A DNA stretch of 64,000 bases, taken from contig NZ_JACMYH010000006.1 in assembly GCF_014235765.1 (NCBI RefSeq), positions 154,490 through 218,489 of the forward strand, written 5' to 3'. Made by a program: the position numbers and the translations under genes. Source of the DNA: Pseudomonas baltica (GTDB lineage Bacteria; Pseudomonadota; Gammaproteobacteria; Pseudomonadales; Pseudomonadaceae). Of this stretch, positions 8,920-18,113 are shown one piece after another. How positions within the stretch are numbered: the first letter of the stretch is position 1; each line of letters opens with the position of its first letter. The notes below the pieces were generated by a model. That model was not told the origin of the DNA. It saw only the letters and a list, made by a program, of their open reading frames with translations, and searched no databases.

Positions 8920-10272
8920 TCAATCCAGGCCCAGCTTTTTCAGGCGGTAGCGCATCGAGCGGAACGACATGTTCAGCCGCTGCGCTGCTGCCGTGCGGTT
9001 CCAGCGGGTTTCTTCCAGCGCTTGCAGGATGAGCTTGCGCTCGACGCTTTCCAGGTAGTCTTCCAGGTTGTCGACCTGGGCCAGGCTAGGTTCGCCGGAC
9101 TCCACGCTGACTGCCGTTTCGCTCAGGCGCAGGTCGCTCGCCTCGATGCGATCGTCTTCGCACAGGGTGTAGGCCCGTTCGAGCATGTTTTCCAGTTCGC
9201 GCACGTTGCCGGGAAAGCGGTAGCCCTTGAGGGTTTCCAGTGCCGCTGGGGTCAACTGCGCGGGCGGCAGGCCACTGCCCTGCGCCAGGCGTGCCAGCAC
9301 GCTGGCAGCCAGCAGCGGAATGTCTTCACGGCGCTCGCGCAGGCAGGGCACCCGAAGCTCGATCACGTTGAGTCGGTAGTAAAGGTCCTGGCGAAAACGC
9401 TGCGCCGCCACCTCGGCTGCGAGGTCCTTGTGGGTCGCGCTCAGAATACGCACATCGACCACGTTTTCGGTCTGCCCGCCCACGGCGCGCACGGCCTTTT
9501 CCTGGATGGCGCGCAGCAGCTTTACCTGCATGGTCAACGGCAGGTCGGCCACTTCGTCGAGAAACAGCGTGCCGCCATTGGCCGCCTGAAACAGCCCCGG
9601 CTTGTCTTCGGTGGCACCGGTGAAGCTACCTTTGCGATGGCCGAAGAATTCGCTCTCCATCAGCTCGGCGGGGATGGCCCCACAGTTGACCGGAATGAAC
9701 GGCCGATCCGCCCGCGGGCCCTGTTCGTGAATCAGCCGGGCGACCAACTCCTTGCCGCTGCCCGACTCACCGCTGATGTAGACCGGCGCCTGACTGCGCG
9801 CCAGCCGGCCAATCTGCTTGCGCAGCCCCAGCATGGGTGGCGAATCGCCGAGCAGGCGTTGGTCGATGCTCGGTTCCTTGCCGACCGGGGCGGGCGCCGG
9901 CATGCGCAGCGCGGTGCCGACCAGCTCGCGCAGGCGCGGCAGGTCGACCGGCTTGGTGAGGAAATCGAAGGCGCCGGCCTTGAGCGCATTGATGGCGGTG
10001 TCCAGGCTGCCGAACGCGGTGATCATCGCCACCGGCACATGCGGGTAGCGCTGCTGGATGAACTGAACCAGCTCAAGACCGGTGCCGTCGGGCAGGCGCA
10101 TGTCGGTCAGGCACAGGTCGAACGGTTCGCGCCCCAGCCATTCGCGGGCCTCGTTGACGTCGCGTGCGCTGCGGGTTTCCAGTTTCATGCGGCCGAGGGT
10201 GATCTCCAACAGTTCGCGGATGTCCGGCTCGTCATCCACGATCAGAATTTTTTGCCTGGCGCTCATAGTCAT
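8920..10272 (-). CDS. pilR: PilR, sigma-54-dependent response regulator of pilin transcription
   Basis: 450 residues. An N-terminal receiver has phospho-acceptor Asp57 (LTDMRLPDG) and the acidic pair IVDDEPD. An AAA+ sigma-54 interaction domain follows with Walker A GESGSGKE and the sigma-54 contact loop in the variant form GSFTGA. The C-terminal Fis-type helix-turn-helix (RWNRTAAAQRLNMSFRSMRYRLKKLG) binds DNA. PilR activates the pilA promoter with RpoN; two sigma-54 promoters for pilin genes are visible in this same window at 26.5 and 27.2 kb. Its start overlaps the pilS stop by 4 bases, so the pair is co-translated. Confidence 0.96.
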   Translation of the reverse strand: MTMSARQKILIVDDEPDIRELLEITLGRMKLETRSARDVNEAREWLGREPFDLCLTDMRLPDGTGLELVQFIQQRYPHVPVAMITAFGSLDTAINALKAGAFDFLTKPVDLPRLRELVGTALRMPAPAPVGKEPSIDQRLLGDSPPMLGLRKQIGRLARSQAPVYISGESGSGKELVARLIHEQGPRADRPFIPVNCGAIPAELMESEFFGHRKGSFTGATEDKPGLFQAANGGTLFLDEVADLPLTMQVKLLRAIQEKAVRAVGGQTENVVDVRILSATHKDLAAEVAAQRFRQDLYYRLNVIELRVPCLRERREDIPLLAASVLARLAQGSGLPPAQLTPAALETLKGYRFPGNVRELENMLERAYTLCEDDRIEASDLRLSETAVSVESGEPSLAQVDNLEDYLESVERKLILQALEETRWNRTAAAQRLNMSFRSMRYRLKKLGLD

Positions 10273-11864
10273 CCCTGTTTGCGCGGGTGGGCGAAGGTAA
10301 TGCGCATGCAGCTGCCCCCTTTTTCACGTGCTCTGTAGTCTAGGTGGGCCTGGTTGCTTTCGCACAGCTCGCGGGAAATATACAGGCCCAGCCCGGTGCC
10401 GTTGCTTTCGGTGGTGAAGAAAGGCTCGAACATGTGCTGCAACTGATCGGCGGCAAAGCCCGGCCCATCGTCCAGCACCTCAAGGATCGGCAGGCCATCG
10501 GTCGGCTCCACGAAAAGATTCAACCAGACCTGCGCGCGACCCTGTTGCTGGGCGCTGTAGCGCATACCGTTTTCGACCAGATTGTTCAGCACCTGAGTCA
10601 GCTGGTTGGCATCCATGCGGGTTTCCAGGGTGCCGTCGCTGACGTACATGTGCAGTTGCTGGCCCGGGCGCGCGGTGGTGCGAAAGTCACTGACGAAGTT
10701 TTCCAGCCACGCCTTGAGGTCCAGCGGATGCGGTGCGCTGGGGCGCCGGCGCGACAGCTGCAGCACGTTCTCGATGATCAGGTTCATGCGCTTGCATTGA
10801 TCCTGGATGATCTGCGTCAGACGCCGGTCGGCTACCGGCAGGTCTTCGGATTCCTGCAGCAGTTGCCCGGCATGGCTGATGGCGCCCAGCGGGTTGCGGA
10901 TCTCGTGGGCGATGCTGGCCGTGAGGCGGCCGAGCGCGGCCAGCTTGAGTTGCTGGGCCTGCTGCGCGATCTGCGACAGGTCTTCGAGAAACACCAGGGT
11001 CTGCTGCTGTTCACCGCCGCGACGCAGGGCAATGAAGCTGGCCTGGATCGACGGCCCGGTAGGGGAGAACTTGAGGCTTTTCACGCGCAGGGCAGGGTTG
11101 GTCTGCCACTGCAGCAACCGTTCGATCAGGTCGGGTGAGTGGACGGCGATCAGCTCACCATTGAGTGTCATGCGGCCAAAAAGCCCCAAGGCGCCCTGGT
11201 TGGCCAGTTGCACCCGCAGTTCGGTGTCCAGCACCAGGATGCCGGTGCGCATGCGCTGCAGAATCAGCGCGTTCAGGGCTTCCAGGCTGGTGACGTCACT
11301 GGCGCGCTGCTCGGCCAGGTTCTCACTGGTGCGCAACAGGCGACTGAGGCCTTGAACCACGAACCACACGGCGAAGCAGAGCACACCCAGGGTGCTGGCC
11401 TGCAGGTAGTCGTTGGCGGCAGTGGGGCGCGAGATGCTCAGGTAGAACGTCAGGTAGATGATGCCGATGGTGGCCAGCGCGGCGATCAACAGGCCCAGGC
11501 GGTTGCGTAGCAGCAGATTGCCCATGGCCACCGAGGCGATCATCAGGTTGCCGATACCGCTGGGTGTACCGCCGCCGGCGTAGAACAGGCCCGCGAGCAT
11601 GATCACGTCGGCAGTGGCCAGGCTGAACACCGGCAACACCCGACGCGGGTTGCCCATCAGCACCACGACGAGGATGTTGAGGATCAGGTACAGCCAGCTG
11701 CCGGCGCGAAACAGTTCGCCATCGGCCACTTCCAGCAGGCGGTTGTCCATGTTGCTGGAAATCAGCAGGACCAGCGACAGGCCGATGGTCAAGCGGTAGA
11801 GGTGGTACAGGCGCAGCATCCGCTGCGCCTGGGCGCCGCCGAGAAACTGCGCTTCAGCGGGCAC
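10269..11864 (-). CDS. pilS: PilS, sensor histidine kinase
   Basis: 531 residues from a GTG at 11864; this start overlaps the stop of the upstream gene, and gives the conserved VPAEAQFLGGAQAQRMLRLYHLYRL opening. Six hydrophobic segments anchor it in the inner membrane, followed by a PAS-like region, the H-box ASIAHEIRNPLGAI and a catalytic domain with DDGPGFAADQL and GTGLGLYISREL. PilS phosphorylates PilR and in P. aeruginosa senses the level of pilin in the inner membrane through its transmembrane domain. Longer in-frame starts upstream lie inside the neighbouring gene and look unlikely. Confidence 0.95.
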   Translation of the reverse strand: MPAEAQFLGGAQAQRMLRLYHLYRLTIGLSLVLLISSNMDNRLLEVADGELFRAGSWLYLILNILVVVLMGNPRRVLPVFSLATADVIMLAGLFYAGGGTPSGIGNLMIASVAMGNLLLRNRLGLLIAALATIGIIYLTFYLSISRPTAANDYLQASTLGVLCFAVWFVVQGLSRLLRTSENLAEQRASDVTSLEALNALILQRMRTGILVLDTELRVQLANQGALGLFGRMTLNGELIAVHSPDLIERLLQWQTNPALRVKSLKFSPTGPSIQASFIALRRGGEQQQTLVFLEDLSQIAQQAQQLKLAALGRLTASIAHEIRNPLGAISHAGQLLQESEDLPVADRRLTQIIQDQCKRMNLIIENVLQLSRRRPSAPHPLDLKAWLENFVSDFRTTARPGQQLHMYVSDGTLETRMDANQLTQVLNNLVENGMRYSAQQQGRAQVWLNLFVEPTDGLPILEVLDDGPGFAADQLQHMFEPFFTTESNGTGLGLYISRELCESNQAHLDYRAREKGGSCMRITFAHPRKQG

Positions 11865-12087
11865 CGTTGCCGGGCCCTTGCTCCAGGTGCGGTTTGCTGC
11901 AATACCAGTGGCTGTCGCGGCGCAGCGCGCTGTCTTCTGGCAGATGCACACCGCACTGGGCGCATCGAACCATGCTCAGCGATGCCGGCTTGTCATCCTG
12001 GCGAGGCGCGCGCGCCGGGTTCTTGAATTTGCGCCACAGCCAAATGGCGGCGAACACGACGGCGATCCAGAAAATCAGGCGAATCAT
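11854..12087 (-). CDS. PP0621-type small membrane protein with zinc-ribbon-like motif
   Basis: 77 residues. One N-terminal transmembrane helix (IFWIAVVFAAIWLWRKF) is followed by a basic linker and a CxxC-(x16)-C arrangement (VRCAQCGVHLPEDSALRRDSHWYCSKPHLEQ) that resembles a small zinc-binding domain of the kind seen in the PP0621 family. The stop lies inside the first codons of pilS, so it heads the pilS-pilR transcript. Function not known; the membrane anchor and position hint at a link with the PilS kinase, but that is only context. Confidence 0.75.
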   Translation of the reverse strand: MIRLIFWIAVVFAAIWLWRKFKNPARAPRQDDKPASLSMVRCAQCGVHLPEDSALRRDSHWYCSKPHLEQGPGNGAR

Positions 12088-12154
12088 GGGATGGTCAGCT
12101 TTGCCAGGGAAGATGGCGCAGTGTAGGAGCGCACCCGATGCGGAGCAAGCGGCG

Positions 12155-12184
12155 AAAAAAAAGGGGCCGTCAGGCCCCTTTTTT
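12155..12184 (-). terminator. Rho-independent terminator after bamD
   Basis: On the minus strand, AAGGGGCC-TGAC-GGCCCCTT is followed by a run of eight T, 16 bases past the bamD stop. The run of T on the other side makes it partly bidirectional. Confidence 0.85.
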
Positions 12185-12199
12185 CAATGCAACCCAGCT

Positions 12200-13222
12200 T
12201 CAGTCGAACAGACCGAAGGTGGCGTAGCTGAACCATGAACGGCTCTTGCCTTCTTCGGCGTTTGGCTGCTGCTGGTCGGCGGTGCCGCCGTCTTCAGGTG
12301 GCAGCAGTTCTTTCGGAATGGCGTCGCGCGCTTCCTGATACTGACGCTGCACATCCTGGTTGGCGCGGGTTTCGCCCGGCGGCAGCGGGTCGGTGTTGTT
12401 GCCGATCCAGCCCAGGGTAGCCTTGGAGATCCACGAGCGGTTGTCCGCTTCGTCCTGCTGGGGCACGAACTTGCCGTCTTCCAGGCTCGGGTGATCCGGG
12501 TAGTTGGTTTTCAGGGTGTCGAGGCTGGTCGCGGCCAGGTCATCCAGGTGCAGACGCATGTAGGCTTCGGTCATCACCGCCAGGCCGTCGCCGACGGACG
12601 GCGTTTCCTGGAAGTTTTCCACCACGTAGCGGCCACGGTTGGCAGCAGCGACGTAGGCCTGACGGGTCAGGTAGTAGTCGGCCACGTGGATCTCGTAGGA
12701 CGCCAGCAGGTTGCGCAGGTAGATCATGCGCTGCTTGGCATCGGGCGCGTAGCGGCTGTTGGGGTAGCGGCTGGTGAGCTGGGCGAACTCGTTGTAGGAG
12801 TCGCGGGCAGCACCCGGGTCACGCTTGGTCATGTCCAGCGGCAGGAAGCGCGCCACCAGGCCACGGTCCTGGTCGAACGAGGTCAGGCCCTTGAGGTAAT
12901 AGGCATAGTCGACGTTCGGGTGCTGCGGGTGCAGGCGAATGAAACGCTCGGCAGCCGACTTCGCCGCTTCCGGCTCGGAGTTCTTGTAGTTGGCGTAGAT
13001 CAGCTCGAGCTGCGCCTGGTCGGCATAGCGGCCGAACGGATAACGCGACTCCAGCGCCTTGAGCTTGGCCGTGGCACTGGTGTAGCTATTGTTGTCCAGG
13101 TCGGCCTGCGCCTGCTGGTACAGCTCGACTTCGCTGAGGTTTTCATCGACCACTTCCTTGGTCGAAGAACAGGCCGCGGTGAATCCGAGGATGGCGATCA
13201 GCAGCAGGTGTTTCACTTGCAT
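12200..13222 (-). CDS. bamD: Outer membrane assembly lipoprotein BamD
   Basis: 340 residues from ATG 13222; a further upstream in-frame start would add a non-signal extension. The lipoprotein signal MQVKHLLLIAILGFTAAC gives a lipid-bearing Cys18. TPR-type helical repeats follow (SYTSATAKLKALESRYPFGRYADQAQLELIYANYKNSEPEAAKSAAERFIRLHPQHPNVDYAYYLKG region), as expected for BamD/ComL, an essential part of the outer membrane protein insertion machine, held on the periplasmic face of the outer membrane. The C-terminal tail is acidic and rich in Gln. Divergent from rluD, the usual arrangement in Gammaproteobacteria. Confidence 0.96.
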   Translation of the reverse strand: MQVKHLLLIAILGFTAACSSTKEVVDENLSEVELYQQAQADLDNNSYTSATAKLKALESRYPFGRYADQAQLELIYANYKNSEPEAAKSAAERFIRLHPQHPNVDYAYYLKGLTSFDQDRGLVARFLPLDMTKRDPGAARDSYNEFAQLTSRYPNSRYAPDAKQRMIYLRNLLASYEIHVADYYLTRQAYVAAANRGRYVVENFQETPSVGDGLAVMTEAYMRLHLDDLAATSLDTLKTNYPDHPSLEDGKFVPQQDEADNRSWISKATLGWIGNNTDPLPPGETRANQDVQRQYQEARDAIPKELLPPEDGGTADQQQPNAEEGKSRSWFSYATFGLFD

Positions 13223-13372
13223 GGCGGCTAGCGTCCCTATAAACGGCCGCTGTCTCGGGCGTGGCCGTCCTGTTATGATGAGCACCCCGTGGAACCACCG
13301 GGGCAAAAGACGCCGTATTTAACCACAAGCGTGCAGCCGAAACCAAAGGCTGTGCCGCCGCCTAGTCCGAGC

Positions 13373-14335
13373 ATGTCCGAGATCATACAACTTCGCGCAG
13401 AGGTACCGTCCGATTTGGGCGGACAACGCCTCGACCAAGTCGCCGCCCAATTATTCGCTGAGCACTCGCGCTCGCGCCTTTCCGCCTGGATAAAAGAGGG
13501 CCGCCTGACCGTGGACGGGGGCGTTCTGCGCCCGCGCGATACCGTGCATGGCGGTGCCCTGCTCGAGCTCAATGCCGAACAGGAAGCCCAAGGTGAATGG
13601 GTGGCCCAGGACATCGATCTGGACATCGTCTACGAAGACGACCAGATCCTTGTCATCAACAAGCCGGCCGGCCTGGTGGTCCATCCGGCCGCAGGCCACG
13701 CCGACGGCACGCTGCTCAACGCACTGCTGCACCATGTGCCGGACATCATCAACGTGCCGCGTGCCGGCATCGTCCACCGCCTGGACAAGGACACCACCGG
13801 TCTGATGGTGGTGGCCAAGACCATTCAGGCGCAGACGCAGCTGGTGACCCAACTGCAGAGCCGCTCGGTCAGCCGCATCTATGAATGCATCGTGATCGGC
13901 GTGGTTACCGCAGGCGGCAAGATCAACGCGCCGATCGGTCGGCACGGCCAGCAGCGCCAGCGCATGGCGGTGATGGAGGGCGGCAAGCAAGCCGTCAGCC
14001 ATTATCGCGTGCTCGAGCGTTTCCGCTCCCACACCCATGTGCGGGTCAAGCTGGAAACCGGTCGGACCCACCAGATCCGCGTGCACATGTCGCACATCAA
14101 CTTCCCGTTGGTGGGCGATCCGGCCTACGGCGGCCGCTTCCGCATTCCCCCTGCGGCCAGCGCCACCATGGTCGACGCGCTGAAAACCTTCCCGCGCCAG
14201 GCCCTGCATGCGCGCTTCCTCGAGCTGGATCATCCGACGACCGGTGAGCGCATGGGCTGGGAATCGCCCTTGCCCGACGACTTCGTCTGGCTGCTGTCGC
14301 TGCTCAAGCAGGATCGTGAGGCCTTCATCGGGTGA
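13373..14335 (+). CDS. rluD: 23S rRNA pseudouridine(1911/1915/1917) synthase RluD
   Basis: 320 residues from ATG 13373. An N-terminal S4 RNA-binding domain (GGQRLDQVAAQLFAEHSRSRLSAWIKEGRLTVDG region) precedes the RluA-type catalytic domain with GIVHRLDKDTTGLMVV; Asp138 in HRLDKDTTG is the catalytic residue. The enzyme makes three pseudouridines in helix 69 of 23S rRNA. An in-frame start at 13289 would add a Pro-rich extension without support. The stop overlaps the pgeF start as GTGA, so the two are coupled. Confidence 0.96.
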   Translation: MSEIIQLRAEVPSDLGGQRLDQVAAQLFAEHSRSRLSAWIKEGRLTVDGGVLRPRDTVHGGALLELNAEQEAQGEWVAQDIDLDIVYEDDQILVINKPAGLVVHPAAGHADGTLLNALLHHVPDIINVPRAGIVHRLDKDTTGLMVVAKTIQAQTQLVTQLQSRSVSRIYECIVIGVVTAGGKINAPIGRHGQQRQRMAVMEGGKQAVSHYRVLERFRSHTHVRVKLETGRTHQIRVHMSHINFPLVGDPAYGGRFRIPPAASATMVDALKTFPRQALHARFLELDHPTTGERMGWESPLPDDFVWLLSLLKQDREAFIG

Positions 14336-15069
14336 CCACGTTCGCGCAGGGCCTGCTGTTTCCCGACTGGCCGGCTCCGGCGTCGGTGAGGGCCTGCGTG
14401 ACCACCCGTGAAGGCGGCGTCAGCCCGGCGCCGTATGCCAGTTTGAACCTGGGCGCGCATGTGGGCGACGATCCACAGTGCGTGGTGCAGAACCGCCTGC
14501 GTCTGACTGCCCACTTCGGCATCCTGCCGGCCTGGCTGAACCAGGTGCATGGGATCCGTGTGGTCGAGGCCGACCCGAGCCGCGTGCTCGAGGCGGATGC
14601 GAGCTGGACCGCCACCCCCGGCATTGCCTGCACCGCCATGACTGCCGATTGCCTGCCTGCGTTGTTCTGCAATCGGGCAGGTACCCGCGTGGCAGCGGCC
14701 CACGCCGGGTGGCGCGGGTTGGCGGCCGGGGTGCTGGAAGCCACTGTCGATGGTTTCCAGGAACCGCCCGGGCAACTGATGGCCTGGCTGGGGCCAGCCA
14801 TCGGTCCGCGTCGGTTCGAAGTCGGCGCCGAGGTGCGTGAGGCGTTCATGGCGACCCACCCGCAAGCGGCAGATGCGTTCGTGCCGGGTGCCTCGCCTGG
14901 CAAGTTCCTGGCTGATATCTACGCCTTGGCGCGCATTCGCCTGGCGGCGGCAGGGGTGACAGCGGTGTATGGCGGGGGCATGTGTACCGTGGAAGATGAG
15001 CGGTTCTTTTCCTATCGCCGCGCGTCGGTGACGGGGCGGTTCGCTTCGTTGGTGTGGCTGGAGTCGTAG
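14332..15069 (+). CDS. pgeF: Peptidoglycan editing factor PgeF (YfiH/LACC1 family)
   Basis: 245 residues starting at a GTG that overlaps the rluD stop by 4 bases. The DUF152/YfiH zinc-site features are visible: NQVHGIRVV, the TADCLPALF cysteine motif and AAHAGWRGLAAGV with its histidines. PgeF-type proteins correct the incorporation of L-Ser in peptidoglycan stems, and related family members act as purine nucleoside phosphorylases or oxidases. The order rluD-pgeF-clpB is conserved in Gammaproteobacteria. A short repeat copy and the heat-shock promoter of clpB lie downstream. Confidence 0.93.
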   Translation: MTTFAQGLLFPDWPAPASVRACVTTREGGVSPAPYASLNLGAHVGDDPQCVVQNRLRLTAHFGILPAWLNQVHGIRVVEADPSRVLEADASWTATPGIACTAMTADCLPALFCNRAGTRVAAAHAGWRGLAAGVLEATVDGFQEPPGQLMAWLGPAIGPRRFEVGAEVREAFMATHPQAADAFVPGASPGKFLADIYALARIRLAAAGVTAVYGGGMCTVEDERFFSYRRASVTGRFASLVWLES

Positions 15070-15090
15070 TTTTGTAGCTTCGCGGCGGAT

Positions 15091-15122
15091 GGCCTCTTCG
15101 CGGGCAGAGCCCCGCTCCCACA
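15091..15122. repeat. Single short palindromic repeat, 'CTCTTCGCGGGCAGAGC' family
   Basis: A lone copy, with one extra C, of the element found as a perfect inverted pair after clpB (17855-17938) and again at 34605-34635. Lies between pgeF and the clpB promoter. Confidence 0.8.
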
Positions 15123-15168
15123 AAGGGCCCCTGACTGACACAACCTATCTAGATCTGCAACCCCCGTC

Positions 15169-15196
15169 CTTGAATCTTCACCAACACCCCCCATCT
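15169..15196 (+). promoter_or_regulatory. Heat-shock (sigma-32) promoter of clpB
   Basis: CTTGAA at 15169-15174, a 14-base spacer and CCCCATCT at 15189-15196 match the RpoH consensus (CTTGAA, 11-16 bases, CCCCATNT) almost exactly. The expected transcript start is near 15203, about 70 bases before the clpB ATG. Confidence 0.88.
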
Positions 15197-15272
15197 AACT
15201 GTCATCCCCGGCAGGTTTTCTTCATCAGGTGTGTCCATCGCTCCGGCCTGCCCCTTTTCAGGAAGGTGACTC

Positions 15273-17837
15273 ATGCGTATAGACCGTTTGACCAGCAAGC
15301 TTCAACTCGCGTTATCCGACGCACAATCCCTGGCCGTTGGCATGGACCATCCGGCCATCGAACCGGCGCATCTGATGCAGGCGCAGCTCGACCAGCAGGG
15401 CGGTTCGATCCGTCCGTTGCTCATGCAGGTGGGCTTCGACGTCAACAGCCTGCGCAAGGCGCTGAGCAAAGAGCTCGACCAGCTGCCGAAAATCCAGAAC
15501 CCGACTGGCGACGTCAACATGTCCCAGGACCTGGCGCGCCTGCTCAACCAGGCCGACCGGCTGGCGCAGCAGAAGGGCGATCAGTTCATCTCCAGCGAAC
15601 TGGTATTGCTGGCGGCCATGGACGACAACAGCAAGCTGGGCAAGCTGCTGTTGGGCCAGGGCGTCAGCAAGAAGGCGCTGGAAAATGCTATCAGCAACCT
15701 GCGCGGTGGCGAGGCGGTCAACGACCCCAACGCCGAGGAGTCGCGCAAGGCCCTGGAAAAATACACCGTCGACCTGACCAAGCGCGCCGAGGAAGGCAAG
15801 CTCGACCCGGTGATCGGCCGTGACGACGAGATCCGTCGGACCATCCAGGTGCTGCAGCGCCGCACCAAGAACAACCCGGTACTGATCGGTGAGCCCGGTG
15901 TGGGCAAGACTGCCATCGCCGAAGGCCTGGCCCAGCGCATCATCAATGGCGAAGTCCCCGATGGCTTGCGCGGCAAGCGCCTGCTCAGCCTGGACATGGG
16001 CGCGCTGATCGCCGGCGCCAAGTTTCGCGGCGAGTTCGAGGAGCGCCTGAAGTCGCTGCTCAATGAGCTGTCCAAGCAGGAAGGGCAGATCATTCTGTTC
16101 ATCGACGAACTGCACACCATGGTCGGCGCCGGCAAAGGCGAAGGCTCGATGGATGCGGGCAATATGCTCAAGCCGGCACTGGCCCGTGGCGAGCTGCACT
16201 GCGTAGGTGCCACCACGCTCAACGAATACCGCCAGTACATCGAGAAGGATGCCGCCCTGGAGCGGCGCTTCCAGAAGGTGCTGGTCGAGGAGCCGAGCGA
16301 GGAAGACACCATCGCCATCCTGCGTGGCCTCAAGGAGCGCTACGAGGTTCACCACAAGGTGGCCATCACTGACGGCGCGATCATCGCGGCAGCCAAGCTC
16401 AGCCATCGCTATATCACTGACCGCCAGTTGCCCGACAAGGCCATCGACCTGATCGACGAGGCGGCCAGCCGCATCCGCATGGAGATCGACTCCAAGCCCG
16501 AAGTGCTCGACCGCCTGGAGCGCCGTCTGATCCAGCTCAAGGTCGAGTCCCAGGCCTTGAAGAAAGAAGATGACGAGGCCGCGATCAAGCGTCTGGAAAA
16601 GCTGACCGAGGAAATCAACAGGTTGGAGCGCGAATACGCCGACCTGGAAGAGATCTGGACCTCGGAAAAGGCCGAAGTGCAGGGGTCGGCACAGATTCAG
16701 CAGAAGATCGAACAATCGCGGCAAGAACTGGAAGCAGCGCGTCGGCGCGGCGATTTGAGCCGTATGGCCGAGTTGCAGTACGGGGTCATCCCCGATCTGG
16801 AACGCAGCCTGCAGATGGTCGACCAACACGGCAAAAGCGAGAACCAGTTGCTGCGCAGCAAGGTGACCGAGGAAGAAATCGCCGAGGTGGTTTCCAAGTG
16901 GACGGGGATTCCCGTGTCGAAGATGCTCGAAGGCGAGCGCGACAAGCTGCTGAAGATGGAAAGCCTGCTGCACCAACGCGTGATCGGCCAGGAAGAGGCC
17001 GTGGTGGCGGTGTCCAACGCAGTGCGGCGCTCGCGTGCCGGATTGTCCGATCCCAACCGGCCCAGCGGCTCGTTCATGTTCCTCGGCCCGACCGGTGTGG
17101 GCAAGACCGAACTGTGCAAGGCGCTGGCCGAGTTTCTCTTCGATACCGAAGAGGCGATGGTGCGCATCGACATGTCCGAGTTCATGGAGAAGCATTCTGT
17201 CGCTCGCCTGATCGGTGCGCCACCCGGCTACGTTGGCTATGAAGAGGGCGGCTACCTGACCGAAGCGGTGCGTCGCAAACCGTACTCGGTGTTGCTGCTC
17301 GATGAAGTCGAAAAGGCCCACCCGGACGTGTTCAACGTGCTGTTGCAAGTATTGGAAGATGGCCGTCTGACCGACAGCCACGGGCGTACCGTGGACTTCC
17401 GCAACACCGTGATCGTCATGACCTCGAACCTGGGGTCGGCGCGTATCCAGGAGCTGGTCGGCGACCGCGAGGCGCAGCGCGCGGCGGTCATGGATGCGGT
17501 CACCAGCCATTTCCGGCCCGAGTTCGTCAATCGGATCGACGAGGTGGTGATTTTCGAGCCGCTGGCACGCGACCAGATCGCCGGGATCACGCAGATCCAG
17601 CTGGCCCGCTTGCGCAGCCGTCTGGCCGAGCGCGATCTGAGCCTGGAGCTGAGCGACGAGGCGCTGGATAAGCTGATCGCGGTAGGCTACGACCCGGTGT
17701 ATGGCGCGCGTCCGTTGAAGCGTGCGATCCAGCGCTGGATCGAGAACCCGCTGGCACAGCTGATTCTCTCGGGCAAATTCCTGCCAGGGACATCGGTGCA
17801 GGCGTCGGTGGTCGATGACGAGATTGTGTTTGCTTGA
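15273..17837 (+). CDS. clpB: ATP-dependent disaggregase ClpB
   Basis: 854 residues, full length. Domains in order: Clp N-terminal repeat domain (1-145), AAA+ module 1 with Walker A GEPGVGKTA (about 206), the long coiled-coil M domain (about 405-525) that distinguishes ClpB from ClpA/ClpC, and AAA+ module 2 with Walker A GPTGVGKTE (about 607), plus the C-terminal D2-small domain. With DnaK/DnaJ it rescues aggregated proteins after heat stress. GGAAGGTG lies 4-11 bases before the ATG, and a sigma-32 promoter lies 77 bases upstream. A 29-bp perfect inverted repeat follows the gene. Confidence 0.98.
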   Translation: MRIDRLTSKLQLALSDAQSLAVGMDHPAIEPAHLMQAQLDQQGGSIRPLLMQVGFDVNSLRKALSKELDQLPKIQNPTGDVNMSQDLARLLNQADRLAQQKGDQFISSELVLLAAMDDNSKLGKLLLGQGVSKKALENAISNLRGGEAVNDPNAEESRKALEKYTVDLTKRAEEGKLDPVIGRDDEIRRTIQVLQRRTKNNPVLIGEPGVGKTAIAEGLAQRIINGEVPDGLRGKRLLSLDMGALIAGAKFRGEFEERLKSLLNELSKQEGQIILFIDELHTMVGAGKGEGSMDAGNMLKPALARGELHCVGATTLNEYRQYIEKDAALERRFQKVLVEEPSEEDTIAILRGLKERYEVHHKVAITDGAIIAAAKLSHRYITDRQLPDKAIDLIDEAASRIRMEIDSKPEVLDRLERRLIQLKVESQALKKEDDEAAIKRLEKLTEEINRLEREYADLEEIWTSEKAEVQGSAQIQQKIEQSRQELEAARRRGDLSRMAELQYGVIPDLERSLQMVDQHGKSENQLLRSKVTEEEIAEVVSKWTGIPVSKMLEGERDKLLKMESLLHQRVIGQEEAVVAVSNAVRRSRAGLSDPNRPSGSFMFLGPTGVGKTELCKALAEFLFDTEEAMVRIDMSEFMEKHSVARLIGAPPGYVGYEEGGYLTEAVRRKPYSVLLLDEVEKAHPDVFNVLLQVLEDGRLTDSHGRTVDFRNTVIVMTSNLGSARIQELVGDREAQRAAVMDAVTSHFRPEFVNRIDEVVIFEPLARDQIAGITQIQLARLRSRLAERDLSLELSDEALDKLIAVGYDPVYGARPLKRAIQRWIENPLAQLILSGKFLPGTSVQASVVDDEIVFA

Positions 17838-17854
17838 GTGATGAGTGGCAGTGA

Positions 17855-17938
17855 GGGCCTCTTCGCGGGCAGAGCCCGCTCCCGCTCCTGCGGGCGCTCA
17901 AGTCATTGTGGGAGCGGGCTCTGCCCGCGAAGAGGCCC
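17855..17938. repeat. 29-bp perfect inverted repeat after clpB
   Basis: Arms at 17855-17883 and 17910-17938 (GGGCCTCTTCGCGGGCAGAG... and its exact reverse complement) enclose a 26-base loop. The transcript would fold into a very stable hairpin; no T run follows. The arms belong to the same repeat family as 15091 and 34605. The rest of the gap to the tRNAs (17939-18223) holds the tRNA promoter and nothing else I recognise. Confidence 0.92.
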
Positions 17939-18085
17939 CCACCGACCCACCCCATTGATTTGCCGTTGCATTTTCGTTTCAAGGCTTGTAAAGTGCGCCC
18001 CGCTGTACGTCATCCCGCAGAGCCACTGGCTTCACCGGTTCTGAAAAAAAGTTGCAAATCAGTGTCTTGAAAGCAATTTAAAGGG

Positions 18086-18113
18086 TTGACAGAGGTTTTG
18101 AAAATTGTAGAAT
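18086..18113 (+). promoter_or_regulatory. Sigma-70 promoter of the tRNA cluster
   Basis: TTGACA at 18086-18091, a 16-base spacer and TAGAAT at 18108-18113, followed by a GC-rich AGCGCGCC discriminator typical of stringently controlled stable-RNA promoters. It lies 110 bases before tRNA-Asn. Confidence 0.82.

Noticed and set aside
15312..17510. Long minus-strand frame across clpB
   Set aside because: Shadow of clpB, no ribosome site, His/Gln-rich composition typical of antisense frames in GC-rich genes.
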